48,174 bases of DNA from an uncultured Chryseobacterium sp. (GCF_913776365.1 NZ_CAJYMO010000037.1:1-48174), one strand, 5' to 3'. Counted from the first letter of the stretch, positions 24,614-32,521 are shown. Notes: generated from the letters alone by a model not told the origin. Numbers and translations are program-made.

Positions 24614-26530
24614 TTAATAATTGTCTTTCTGAGCCAGTGTGAAATCGGCAACCGCCGTTAGCAGGGCTTCCCTCACCATCTGGATAATTGCTTCCTTGCT
24701 CATGGTATTGTTCTGGTTGTAGATGTTCATGTTCTCAATGAGTTTTGTAATGTTGAGATTCCCTACGGATTTCTGTCCTCCTCCGGCGCCGGTCCCTGAG
24801 CCCATACTTCCCCCGAAAGAGGAATTCCTGGACTGGACATTATTCAGCGCAGAACTTCCGAAATTTTTAAAATTAAATTCTTTGTTAAAGGCAGAATTGG
24901 ATTCGAAAGCATTATTCTTTTTAGAATTACTTACTTTGTTTTTTTCATTTTCAATGCGTTTATCTGCTTCCTCTTTATTTTTTTCCTTTCTTTTTTGCGC
25001 ATCAAAATTATCTCCGGCTTCTTTTTTACTTTTCAGACCTTCCTTATTTACATCAAGAATTCCTTTTGGAGAAAATATCTGATCCCATATTTTTTTTACG
25101 GGTGCCAGCACTTGCTTGGCTTTACCCGTAATCTTATCTATAACTCCTGATATTTTGGATGATATTTTGTCAAAGGCTTCGGTCATAGGATCCAAAATAT
25201 GGAAGGAAATCCATTTTTTTAAATCTGTAAAAACATTAGATACTTCTGACCATGATTTACCAATAAAAGCTTTAGCCTTATTAAAGAAATTAATGACTCT
25301 GTCTAATTTTTCTTTTACAAAACTTACTGCAGCTTCTATAGATTCATTAATAAACTTTCGGCTTTCAGTGATGAAATTATGAGTTTTCATTTTGGCACTA
25401 CTAAAAAAGCCGGTTATCTTTGACACAATAAATTGTATTCCCCCAGTCATAATGCTTAAGAGAGGTTTGATAATAACCTGCCAGAGCCGGGTTGCATATA
25501 CGCCGATATTATGAAATACTGCTTTTCCTGCCCCGCTGATATATCCTAACATTTCCCTGAAACGCTTAGAATGATCCCAAAGCAATTTTATGGCAACCAC
25601 TACAGCAACTACAGCTGCTACAATTGCCAGTACAGGCAAAATGAATTCTGCAAGAGCAGCCAATGCAATTCCAACTCCTTCTAAAGCAGGAAACATCTCA
25701 ACTAAACTGCCGGATAAGCCGGCAACTTCTCCTAATCCAGGCAATAAACCTTCTGCCAGCACAGCTCCTTCACCCGCGGCAGGTATTGCTTCCGGTACAG
25801 CCGTAGCAGCAGGAGCAGCTCTTTTAAAGAGGTTTTTTGTCCATTTGAACAGGTCACTTATATCATTAAAAGTATCATAGGCACTTTTAAGTTTGTCAAT
25901 AATTTCGATACCATCCCCTAAAGAAGAAAGAAGACCCTTGGTATCTTTTTTTCCTTCTGATGTTTCCGAACCATTTCCTTCAGATGATGAGGATGAATCT
26001 TTCTTAAAAGGTTTCAATAAATCACCGTCCCGTATTCCTCTATACATCTTTCCGATATCTTCGATACTATCATATACCTCCTTTAATTTCTTTACAAATC
26101 CAAGCCCTGTATCCAGATATGACATTAAGGTATTTTCTTCTTTTTTCTTTTCTTCCGACTGTTTAACCTCAGAAGCCGCATTAGAAGCCGAACTTTTTAC
26201 AGACTGAGTAAAATTCTCTTTGTAGGACATTTCCGAAAGCCCCTGTGCCATTGAACTGATTTTTGAAAATTCGTTCATGGCGCCTGAAGTATCGAAGGAA
26301 AGGGCTGCCACCTGCGGTTGGGTGATGCTTTTCGTAAGCTCCCTGAACTCTGATGACAGCTCCTTCACTTTTTCAATAGAAGACCTGGTAAAAGAGGAGA
26401 AAGAATCCGATAAAGACTGAATGCCTTTTGTTGTTTTTTCAAGTGAAGTGTTAACGTCTTTTACCGTACTGTTCAGATCTTTAAAAACATATACGCTCCG
26501 CAACACTTCCAAATTAAATAGTGTATCCAT
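24614..26530 (-). CDS. Tape measure protein
   Basis: The product has 638 residues. Long helical and coiled segments fill residues 1-160 and 340-560 (VKDVNTSLEKTTKGIQSL, KVKELSSEFRELTKS), a hydrophobic block lies near 245-310 (LAEGLLPGLGEVAGL, IVAAVVAVVVAIKLLW), and a low-complexity Asn/Ser/Gly tail follows. This is the standard make-up of tape measure proteins, which set tail length and may form a channel in the target membrane. At about 1.5 angstrom per residue the tail would be about 95 nm (an estimate). It lies directly after the chaperone pair. Confidence 0.85.
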   Translation of the reverse strand: MDTLFNLEVLRSVYVFKDLNSTVKDVNTSLEKTTKGIQSLSDSFSSFTRSSIEKVKELSSEFRELTKSITQPQVAALSFDTSGAMNEFSKISSMAQGLSEMSYKENFTQSVKSSASNAASEVKQSEEKKKEENTLMSYLDTGLGFVKKLKEVYDSIEDIGKMYRGIRDGDLLKPFKKDSSSSSEGNGSETSEGKKDTKGLLSSLGDGIEIIDKLKSAYDTFNDISDLFKWTKNLFKRAAPAATAVPEAIPAAGEGAVLAEGLLPGLGEVAGLSGSLVEMFPALEGVGIALAALAEFILPVLAIVAAVVAVVVAIKLLWDHSKRFREMLGYISGAGKAVFHNIGVYATRLWQVIIKPLLSIMTGGIQFIVSKITGFFSSAKMKTHNFITESRKFINESIEAAVSFVKEKLDRVINFFNKAKAFIGKSWSEVSNVFTDLKKWISFHILDPMTEAFDKISSKISGVIDKITGKAKQVLAPVKKIWDQIFSPKGILDVNKEGLKSKKEAGDNFDAQKRKEKNKEEADKRIENEKNKVSNSKKNNAFESNSAFNKEFNFKNFGSSALNNVQSRNSSFGGSMGSGTGAGGGQKSVGNLNITKLIENMNIYNQNNTMSKEAIIQMVREALLTAVADFTLAQKDNY

Positions 26531-26554
26531 TATTTTATCATAAAAATTCTTCTG

Positions 26555-27072
26555 TTATTCTTTACCAAACAGGCTGCTTAGAATTTCAGCCTGGTTTTCC
26601 AATTTCCATTTTTCCAGCCACGTGGCCTGGGCATACAGCTTGGCCCATTGGGAAAGCTTCAGCTCCTCGGGATCGATATGGAAATTAGACCGTATAAGGG
26701 CATCCCCTTTCCAGCGTTCGTATTCACTGTGCTCGCTCTCCAGCGAGCTTACAAGTTTTTTACGGAAACGCTGAAAGAATTCATATGATTGGCTACACAC
26801 TCCACCGCTTTAAGCTGAAGGAAATCCCTTTGCTTAATGGCTTCATCGGCTGCAATAAGGCAGTTATCGAACAGAGCCTTTGTTCCTTTGATCTCATTGT
26901 TTTTCGCAATGGCTCCCGTGGCTTCCAGGGTTTTGAAATCCGGCTCCTTGAAGATTGCTTTGTATTCGTTGCCGCCTTGTTTCACCGTGCCTTCAATTAA
27001 AAGCCCGTGTTGGGCTTTTAATTCGGCAATCTGGGTTTCAGTTAACCCGCAGATCGTTTTTTCAGTATTCAT
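26555..27072 (-). CDS. Tail assembly chaperone, -1 frameshift fusion product (gpGT-like)
   Basis: This is the fused form made when the ribosome slips back one base at A-AAA-AAC (26761-26755). The first 106 residues are those of the short chaperone. Reading continues LVSSLESEHSEYERW... in the -1 frame to a stop at 26555, giving about 172 residues. The downstream frame has no start codon in a natural place of its own; its best ATG lies inside the first gene. In lambda G/GT and many contractile tails the fused form links the tape measure to tube subunits. Confidence 0.78.
26731..26761 (-). other. Programmed -1 ribosomal frameshift signal
   Basis: On the reverse strand: slippery heptamer A-AAA-AAC in the zero frame (GTA AAA AAC, 26763-26755), then TTG TAA, then a perfect 7-bp hairpin GCTCGCT-GGAG-AGCGAGC (26748-26731). 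The 6-nt spacer and in-frame stop match the classical design for -1 slippage. The -1 frame opens exactly into the second half of the chaperone. Confidence 0.85.
26749..27072 (-). CDS. Tail assembly chaperone, short form (gpG-like)
   Basis: The product has 107 residues, starting MNTEKTICGLTETQIAELKAQ, with a predicted beta-alpha N-terminal domain and helical end. It lies between tube and tape measure, the universal place for tail assembly chaperones. The stop at 26749-26751 is two codons after the slippery heptamer. The short form is expected to be made in large excess over the fused form. Confidence 0.78.
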   Translation of the reverse strand: MNTEKTICGLTETQIAELKAQHGLLIEGTVKQGGNEYKAIFKEPDFKTLEATGAIAKNNEIKGTKALFDNCLIAADEAIKQRDFLQLKAVECVANHMNSFSVSVKNL

Positions 27073-27074
27073 GA

Positions 27075-27509
27075 TTATAAAGATTTGTCTACAATGTGTG
27101 AAATTAATAATTCCAGTTCCACTTCCTTGCTCATGTCTCCTTCTTTCCAGTCGAAAGCCGTCTTTTTGAACTCGGCATTTTTCAGCACGTGGGTAACGAT
27201 AGGTCCTGCTTCCGGCTGGTAGCTCACGATGACACTGAACGGGGCAATCCTGTGAAGCTGGCCTTTCGGTGCTTTGGATTTAAGGGCGAAAAGGGTTCCT
27301 GAAAGCAGGGTGATTGACGCAGTGGCCTTCACTCTTCCGTACCCTCTGCTTACAGGATGCCTTCCGGCTCCGTAAATATTCTCTTTTTCCTGTTCCTCTT
27401 CATATTTTACAGCCCTAATACCGGTTACCGGAACGCCTCCGATGTTTACTACGATATCACTCCAGCCGTATTCTCTTCCGTTGATTAATGGTTCTAATTC
27501 TAATGCCAT
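27075..27509 (-). CDS. Tail tube protein
   Basis: This 144-residue protein of the gp19/FII/Hcp fold follows the sheath by 3 bp. It begins MALELEPLINGREYGWSDIVV and has the strand-loop pattern GVPVTGIRAVKYEEEQEKENIYGAGRHPVSRGYGRVK typical of contractile-tail tubes, ending in a helical and strand segment (EVELELLISHIVD). It should stack as hexamers to form the inner tube. Confidence 0.85.
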   Translation of the reverse strand: MALELEPLINGREYGWSDIVVNIGGVPVTGIRAVKYEEEQEKENIYGAGRHPVSRGYGRVKATASITLLSGTLFALKSKAPKGQLHRIAPFSVIVSYQPEAGPIVTHVLKNAEFKKTAFDWKEGDMSKEVELELLISHIVDKSL

Positions 27510-27512
27510 TTC

Positions 27513-28691
27513 TTAGTTAGTTGTTAATGTTAAACCTATTTTTACAGTAATTGTTCTCAGTGTTCCTACAGGAACAATTTTTAATACCACTTCCAGTTTT
27601 GAGTCCCTCAGGATCTGCTGGGCCGGGTCGATGTACACTTTGTACCCGCTTACTTCCCCGTCTCTTACCATCTGGTCGAGCACATCATCACACAAGGCTT
27701 CCAGGGAGGCCACTGCAGAATTTTCGAGGTGCCCGGTATCGGCATCGATGTATACCGGTGAAGAAATCCTTGGGGTCAGGGCACGGTTGATTTCGCGGAT
27801 GGCCTTGTCTACCGCCGTATTGTTTTCGATGTAGGCAAAATCATCATCCATTGATGCAGCAGTGAAGCTGTCGTTGAAGTAGGTACCGGCCTGTCCGGAA
27901 TACTTCATCCCGAAGAGGTAGCCTTTCTCATGAATGTCCTGGATCTGCTGCGGGGTGTAGGCGCTTAATAAAGATCCGTCACAGAATCCCGGGATGTCCA
28001 TTTCCCTGGCAAGTTCAGCATCAGCGGCCCATGTTTTGGGATACGCTGTCGATACCAGGTTCTGCTTTTCTACCCAGGCGATGGATTCATGTACTTTTGC
28101 CTTGGAACCTGCTCCTAAAACGGCACCGATGGCACTCACGGAAGGTGTGGTATCAGAAAGGAAATGCCCGTATCCTCCCATATCCTGGCCCAGTACAACG
28201 CTTACGTTTTCAGATTTCAGGGTATGAAGGTCAGGCAGCACAGTCATATCTGCTTTGTCTACCTTTACCGATAAGAAGGTACTCAATGGGATGTTCAATC
28301 CTCTCAGGTATACCGCAACTTCATTCAGATTCCCTACTGCTGCTGCCAGTGCAGATACCGGCCTTTTGAAATCGCATACGGCTACCCTTCTCAGTCTGCC
28401 TTCCGCAAAATTCTGAAGCTGCTTCACTTCCTGATAGGTTCCGTCTGAAGTCAGCACTCCTTTTACATAGAGTTTCGCTCCGGGATTTACCCTGAAAAAC
28501 TCATTGATGTGGTAATGCATTACAGGATTTTGCTGTGCTGTAATACCCTTGTCGGCAAGTTCTTCTGCCGAAAGCACCATCTGGCTCGCAACGGCTGCTT
28601 CGCCGATCACTACCAATCCGGAAATATGGTCTTCCCCAGATAATAATCTGTTTAAACCTCCGTTTTCCCTTACAAATTTTACTCCGTTCAT
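27513..28691 (-). CDS. Contractile tail sheath protein
   Basis: The 392-residue product is a compact sheath. The N-terminal domain includes VRENGGLNRLLSGEDHISGLVV and LRRVAVCDFKRPVSALAA. The conserved C-terminal domain, from about residue 290, contains YIENNTAVDKAIREINRALTPRISSPVYIDADTGHL and ends with KVYIDPAQ..VVLKIVPVGTLRTITVKIGL, the strand that knits subunits together. It is first in the structural operon and is the defining protein of the locus. Confidence 0.9.
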   Translation of the reverse strand: MNGVKFVRENGGLNRLLSGEDHISGLVVIGEAAVASQMVLSAEELADKGITAQQNPVMHYHINEFFRVNPGAKLYVKGVLTSDGTYQEVKQLQNFAEGRLRRVAVCDFKRPVSALAAAVGNLNEVAVYLRGLNIPLSTFLSVKVDKADMTVLPDLHTLKSENVSVVLGQDMGGYGHFLSDTTPSVSAIGAVLGAGSKAKVHESIAWVEKQNLVSTAYPKTWAADAELAREMDIPGFCDGSLLSAYTPQQIQDIHEKGYLFGMKYSGQAGTYFNDSFTAASMDDDFAYIENNTAVDKAIREINRALTPRISSPVYIDADTGHLENSAVASLEALCDDVLDQMVRDGEVSGYKVYIDPAQQILRDSKLEVVLKIVPVGTLRTITVKIGLTLTTN

Positions 28692-28976
28692 TTACTTTTG
28701 TTTTTACGAGTGTTATAATTATTTTTTACAGAATTCTGCAACCCGTCGGTGGTTGCTTTTTGAAATTTGAGCATCTTTTTAAAATTTAAATTTTGGTCAT
28801 TCTCTCTTGTTTCCTGAGGCAAAGTTGCGGCGTTAAAACTTCATACGGAAAGAGTTGTCAGATTTGCAGACACATCTGTAAGATCTTCTTACCAGGCTGT
28901 ACGATTCTCTTATTCAATATTTTACTCCGTGCAGAATTACCGGAGCTTTGCACCGTCTAACATAAAATATATACCT
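28692..28976. other. Divergent control region between sheath and terminator genes
   Basis: This 285-bp stretch carries the promoters of two diverging transcripts. On the reverse strand CAACTTTG near 28830 is a weak -7 candidate for the structural operon. On the forward strand GAGCTTTG (28943-28950) is a weak -7 candidate for the terminator gene. A 15-bp perfect palindrome GTAAGATCTTCTTAC is at 28878-28892. The CGACAA...TTGTCG operator found at six other promoters of the locus is absent. Confidence 0.5.
28878..28892. promoter_or_regulatory. Palindrome GTAAGA-TCT-TCTTAC, candidate operator
   Basis: This perfect inverted repeat has 6-bp arms and a 3-bp centre, the same geometry as the locus-wide CGACAA-n3-TTGTCG site but a different sequence. 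It lies between the divergent sheath and terminator genes. A binding protein is not known; the small proteins at 29401 and 29656 are candidates. Confidence 0.4.
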
Positions 28977-29399
28977 ATGAAAAATGAATTGGAAAACATC
29001 CGGACCCGGCTTTCCACGATTGCGGAATTTAATTTTACCGGTGAAGACTGGGGACAGCTGAATGCAGATCCTGCCGCAGCTCCGGAATTTCCCTGCTGTC
29101 TCTTCAATATTTCTAAAGCATCGTATAATGACCTTGGGAAAGATCCCGGACAGACGCCGAAAAACAGGCAGTCGGGCAGCTTCAGGCTGAAGCTGAATAT
29201 TGCGGATCAGGGATCGGAGAACAGAAGCCTGAGCTGGGCAGAGCATATTCTGATGGAGAAAGTACACCAGGCGTTGCATGGATTTTCCCCTACCGAAAAA
29301 TGCTCTCCACTCAAAAGAAAAAATTATAAGCGTCTAAAGCGCAGTAACGGTTTGATTGTTTATAAAGTGATCTACACTTTTGAAGTAACGAACGTGTAA
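28977..29399 (+). CDS. Probable tail terminator / completion protein
   Basis: I use ATG 28977; an upstream GTG in the same frame lies in the promoter. The 140-residue product starts MKNELENIRTRLSTIAEFNF and has the pattern of small tail terminators (gpU / gp17 type): N-terminal helix, PCCLFNISKASYNDLG strand, SGSFRLKLNIAD strand, helix LSWAEHILMEKVHQALHGF, and final strand VIYTFEVTNV. A terminator would cap tube and sheath, the only head-end part needed by a headless tail. It is divergent from the sheath and ends 1 bp from the convergent gene at 29401. Assigned by fold pattern and context. Confidence 0.55.
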   Translation: MKNELENIRTRLSTIAEFNFTGEDWGQLNADPAAAPEFPCCLFNISKASYNDLGKDPGQTPKNRQSGSFRLKLNIADQGSENRSLSWAEHILMEKVHQALHGFSPTEKCSPLKRKNYKRLKRSNGLIVYKVIYTFEVTNV

Positions 29400-29400
29400 A

Positions 29401-29631
29401 TTATAAGACGGAACGAGGAGTATTGGTTTTTTCGAGCTCCTCTTCTATCGGAGTATTCAGGATACGGTACAGGGTATCCCTGCTGATGTGGAATTTAGGA
29501 TAAATAAACTCCCTCCAGATCACGGTAATGGGAGTATAGCGGCAGTCATGTCTATTGAATTCATCCATAACCTGCTGATAACGGAGCAGTTTGTTTCTTC
29601 TGGCTCCCAATGATTGTTTTGTGCTTTTCAT
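29401..29631 (-). CDS. Small putative HTH DNA-binding protein
   Basis: The product has 76 residues and is strongly basic at the N-terminus (KSTKQSLGARRNKLLRYQQV). The segment TVIWREFIYPKFHISRDTLYRIL (44-63 or so) reads as a helix-turn-helix with a recognition helix at SRDTLYRIL. It lies 24 bp downstream of the 103-residue gene and shares its palindrome-controlled promoter. A role as activator of the structural operon is a hypothesis. Confidence 0.55.
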   Translation of the reverse strand: MKSTKQSLGARRNKLLRYQQVMDEFNRHDCRYTPITVIWREFIYPKFHISRDTLYRILNTPIEEELEKTNTPRSVL

Positions 29632-29655
29632 AAGTATTTTCTGATAAGGTTTTTT

Positions 29656-29967
29656 TTACTGATTCGGAATATTCAGGCATTCGTAAACGGCTGCTGTGAA
29701 CTGAGGATGATTTTTGCTGTACTCTGCAACAGGCAGCCAATAATCCTTTTTAGGATCATAATATTCCAGCGTACTGTTCTGGCTGTATTTCATCCTTGGC
29801 GGATGCCATTGGTATTCCTGTACGAAGTTGAGCAGCTTTTCCGCTTTTACGGTGAGCCCGTTTTTTTCCTGAAGGTGCCTGTGGATAGAAACCCTGTCAT
29901 ACCATCCCAGTACATGATACATACTGTCTAAAGACAGCGTTGAATTTTCATAATTGATCATTTCCAT
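29656..29967 (-). CDS. Small protein of unknown function in the regulatory pair
   Basis: The start at ATG 29967 (or 29961, same frame) is chosen because the longer frame begins inside the palindrome promoter at 30103. About 103 residues, mixed helix with many aromatic residues (LDSMYHVLGWYDRVSIHRHLQ, EYQWHPPRMKY, YYDPKKDYWLPVAEY). The implied leader is about 110 nt. It is first gene of a two-gene unit with the HTH protein. No family is recognised; a regulator or assembly factor is possible. Confidence 0.5.
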   Translation of the reverse strand: MEMINYENSTLSLDSMYHVLGWYDRVSIHRHLQEKNGLTVKAEKLLNFVQEYQWHPPRMKYSQNSTLEYYDPKKDYWLPVAEYSKNHPQFTAAVYECLNIPNQ

Positions 29968-30083
29968 TTTGCATTGAATTATTGTTATTGAAAGGTGTCT
30001 GATGTGTATCCTGCTGCTCGGTTGGATCCGGACGGCCGGAGAGAAAACAGACAGCATACAGAGATCGTGTTTTTTATCTGCAG

Positions 30084-30117
30084 CAAAGATCAGCAGGCAA
30101 TGCGTCAAAACTTGTCG
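30084..30117 (-). promoter_or_regulatory. Palindrome promoter 1 (drives the 29656-29401 pair)
   Basis: On the reverse strand CGACAAGTTTTGACG (30117-30103), 11 bp, then GATCTTTG (30091-30084). The palindrome has one mismatch and the -7 one mismatch to TAnnTTTG. Same spacing as the five other copies. Confidence 0.65.
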
Positions 30118-30220
30118 CATTATATTTTTTTTTGACCGAAATCAACAAATAATTCACAACAATCTGATTTAAAAATATTTACAGAATTAAAAAAAATGAC
30201 CGGAGAAATTATAGAAAACA

Positions 30221-30254
30221 CGACAAGTTTTGTCGCATCCCCGGTCTACTTTTG
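30221..30254 (+). promoter_or_regulatory. Palindrome promoter 2 (drives the M15 endolysin)
   Basis: CGACAAGTTTTGTCG is a perfect 15-bp palindrome with 6-bp arms, followed by 11 bp and TACTTTTG. The -7 element ends 24 bp before the ATG at 30279. Confidence 0.85.
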
Positions 30255-30278
30255 TTTCCCAGACCTAAAACTTATGAT

Positions 30279-30779
30279 ATGGACAAAATTACTTTACAAC
30301 GAATAGAAAAACTTCATCCTTCCGTACGCGAAGAGGTGATACAGATTATCAGAGCATGTGACGAGGCATTAACCGGAAGGGCAAAAATAAGAATTACCCA
30401 GGGCCTCCGGAGCTTTGAAGAACAGGAGAAACTCTACGCCATCGGACGGATCACTTCCGGCAAAAAGGTAACCAATGCCAAGGCCGGACAGAGCATCCAC
30501 AATTACGGGCTTGCCGTAGACATATGCCTGATGATCGATGGAACAACAGCCAGCTGGGATACTGCCAGAGACTGGGACAACGACAAGGTGGCAGACTGGT
30601 ATGAATGCGTGAAAATCTTTGCCCGGTACGGCTGGGACTGGGGCGGAAACTGGAAAACCTTCAAAGACCTGCCCCATTTTGAAAAAAAGAATCTCCATAC
30701 GAAAAATGGTCTTATCCAGACCAGCTGGAGGACACTGCAGAAAATGAGCAGGGACAAAAACGGCTATCTCATTTTATAA
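30279..30779 (+). CDS. M15-family peptidoglycan peptidase (endolysin)
   Basis: ATG 30279 (MDKITLQRIEKLHPSV) fits the promoter at 30247; an in-frame TTG upstream is inside the -7 element. The 166-residue enzyme has the zinc motif SIHNYGLAVDI (His74, Asp81) and a third ligand in LPHFE (His133), as in T5/Ply500-type L-alanyl-D-glutamate endopeptidases. It cuts the peptide stems of peptidoglycan and has no signal peptide, so it needs another protein to reach the wall. It is the natural lysis enzyme for particle release. No holin is recognised beside it. Confidence 0.9.
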   Translation: MDKITLQRIEKLHPSVREEVIQIIRACDEALTGRAKIRITQGLRSFEEQEKLYAIGRITSGKKVTNAKAGQSIHNYGLAVDICLMIDGTTASWDTARDWDNDKVADWYECVKIFARYGWDWGGNWKTFKDLPHFEKKNLHTKNGLIQTSWRTLQKMSRDKNGYLIL

Positions 30780-30809
30780 TTCTCTTTTATTTGAATTTAT
30801 TTTTTAATG

Positions 30810-30843
30810 CGACAAGTTCTGTCGCATGTCCGGCCTACCTTTG
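30810..30843 (+). promoter_or_regulatory. Palindrome promoter 3 (drives the patatin gene)
   Basis: CGACAAGTTCTGTCG, 11 bp, TACCTTTG. The inverted repeat extends to ATG...CAT, spanning 30807-30827. The implied leader is about 115 nt. Confidence 0.85.
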
Positions 30844-30880
30844 CTTTACGGAAATACCAAAGCACCCTTTATAAAAGCTA

Positions 30881-30914
30881 AAACCAATAGTTAATCTGCA
30901 GAAACTATTGGTTT
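30881..30914 (+). promoter_or_regulatory. Leader hairpin, terminator-like (possible attenuator)
   Basis: AAACCAATAGTT, a short loop and AACTATTGGTTT form a perfect 12-bp stem, followed by a short T-run. It lies about 30 bp after the expected start of the patatin message and about 50 bp before its ATG, so it could stop transcription early or make a short RNA. Confidence 0.55.
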
Positions 30915-30965
30915 TACTTGTCTAAAGCCGTCAGGTATTCCTTAAAAAACAAGTATAAAAACAAC

Positions 30966-32003
30966 ATGAAAAAGACAACCATTCTTTCTTTGGACGGGGG
31001 CGGAATCAGGGGAATTATCACCTGCATTATCCTGCGCTACATAGAAGAACAGCTGCAGTTGTACGACAACCCGAATGCCAAGCTCGGAGATTATTTCGAT
31101 ATGGTGGCGGGAAGCAGTACAGGAGGGCTGATTGCGTCTATTATTCTCTGTCCCGATGAACACCGGAAAGCAAAATATTCCATCCAGAAAGGCCTGGAAC
31201 TGTATGCTGAACGGGGTGGCGACATATTTCAGGTCTCTTTCTGGAAAAGCATGGTCAACCCGTTCGGGCTGATCAATGAAAAAATCTCCCAGGAAGCCCT
31301 TGAAAAGAACCTTAATGAATTTTTTGGAACCCTGGAATTAAAAGAATTAATAAAACCCTGCCTGATAACAAGTTATGATATAGAAAACAGAAGATCAAAA
31401 ATATTCAATTCCTGGAAGGCCCGTCTGAGCACCGATAATTTTTACGTCAAAGACATCTGCAGGGCAACTTCTGCCGCACCGACGTATTTCAGCCCGGTTC
31501 AGATCAAATCCATGTACGGGCAGATTTTCAGCCTGATCGACGGCGGCATGTTTGCCAACAACCCTGCCCTCTGTGCTTATGCGGAAGCCCGGAAGATCCC
31601 TTTTGCCGAAGTCCTGAAAAGCCATCAGAAAACCAACCGTCCGACGGTAAACGACCTGCTGATTGTTTCTATCGGTACGGGAATCGAAGCCCGGCCGTAT
31701 ACTTTTAAGAAACTGCAGAAAGCAGGGAAAATAGGCTGGGTAAACCCGATTATCGATATTTTACTTTCGGCCAATGCGGAAACCGTGGACTACCAGCTCT
31801 GCCAGATGTTCCAGACCCTGGGAACCAAAAACCAGAAGAATTATTACCGGCTGAACCCTTCGCTGAAAAATGCTTCTCCGGCAATGGACAATGTGCGGAG
31901 ATACAATATTGAAAACCTTATCCAGGCGGGCCTGAGCTATATTGATGACCACCGGGATGTCCTGAACCAGATCGTACAAAAACTTATCATCAACAAAATA
32001 TAA
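30966..32003 (+). CDS. Patatin-like phospholipase
   Basis: ATG 30966 (MKKTTILSLDGGG) is the natural start; upstream codons in frame lie in the leader. The product has 345 residues with the three patatin signatures: oxyanion loop DGGGIRG (10-16), nucleophile GSSTG (Ser51) and DGG (Asp192, IDGGMFANN). It is close in style to CapV-like bacterial patatins, which cut membrane phospholipids. It has no signal peptide or second domain. Sharing the lysis-gene promoter type, it may open the producer's membrane in place of a holin, or it may be a cargo toxin. Both are inferences. Confidence 0.88.
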   Translation: MKKTTILSLDGGGIRGIITCIILRYIEEQLQLYDNPNAKLGDYFDMVAGSSTGGLIASIILCPDEHRKAKYSIQKGLELYAERGGDIFQVSFWKSMVNPFGLINEKISQEALEKNLNEFFGTLELKELIKPCLITSYDIENRRSKIFNSWKARLSTDNFYVKDICRATSAAPTYFSPVQIKSMYGQIFSLIDGGMFANNPALCAYAEARKIPFAEVLKSHQKTNRPTVNDLLIVSIGTGIEARPYTFKKLQKAGKIGWVNPIIDILLSANAETVDYQLCQMFQTLGTKNQKNYYRLNPSLKNASPAMDNVRRYNIENLIQAGLSYIDDHRDVLNQIVQKLIINKI

Positions 32004-32072
32004 GCTATTTTCCTTATATTAACAAGATATAATCTTATGACCTTATATCGGGTATAAGTTCAAAAGGCAATG

Positions 32073-32103
32073 ACCCTGCTGATCGCCATGTGATCAACAG
32101 GGT
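32073..32103 (+). terminator. Probable patatin terminator
   Basis: ACCCTG-C-TGATC and GATCA-A-CAGGGT form a long imperfect stem around GCCATGT, about 70 bp after the stop. The T-run is weak. Confidence 0.5.
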
Positions 32104-32245
32104 TCTGCTTTGTGTGGTGTATGATTTATTTCATTCTCCATCCATCCCATGAAACGGCCATCAATATATGCGGAGGTCATTATTGCAGCTCCGATTCTTA
32201 TACCGAACCACTTATATTAAAAATTTTACGGAATTTTTTAAACAC

Positions 32246-32279
32246 GACAAGTTCTGTCGCTTCTGCGTGGTAGCTTTGA
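32246..32279 (+). promoter_or_regulatory. Palindrome promoter 4 (orphan)
   Basis: CGACAAGTTCTGTCG, 11 bp, TAGCTTTG. It is a near duplicate of promoter 5, 276 bp upstream in the same direction, but no open frame follows. Confidence 0.8.
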
Positions 32280-32521
32280 AACAGAACCAAAAAATAAAGT
32301 CTGAACCGCCATACCTGAACCTTTCCGATAATCATCCCAAACAATCATTAAAACTAAATACCGTTCAATGCAAACCTGAAGACCCTTTACCCCTTTGTTT
32401 CAGAAAAAGCTACCGGTCATCACCGGCTTCTGAAACCGGCCCCAACAGAAGTCAATAGCTATAACCGGACTTTCAACGAAAAATTACATTTTATATAAAT
32501 TATCTGAAATTTTTTTTAACA

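Larger units (their letters stand above)
29968..30278. other. Divergent region carrying two palindrome promoters
   Basis: This 311-bp stretch contains the leftward promoter 1 and the rightward promoter 2, separated by about 100 bp of very AT-rich DNA. No gene is seen. Confidence 0.6.

Noticed and set aside
28840-28880. CGTTAAAACTT near the sheath operon compared with the palindrome at 30103
   Set aside because: Only half the bases match, and the candidate -7 element is 7 bp rather than 14 bp from it, so it is not counted as a seventh site.
32168-32458. 96-codon frame across promoter 4
   Set aside because: It starts before the promoter and reads through the palindrome and -7 element, so it cannot be made from that promoter and has no recognisable protein features.
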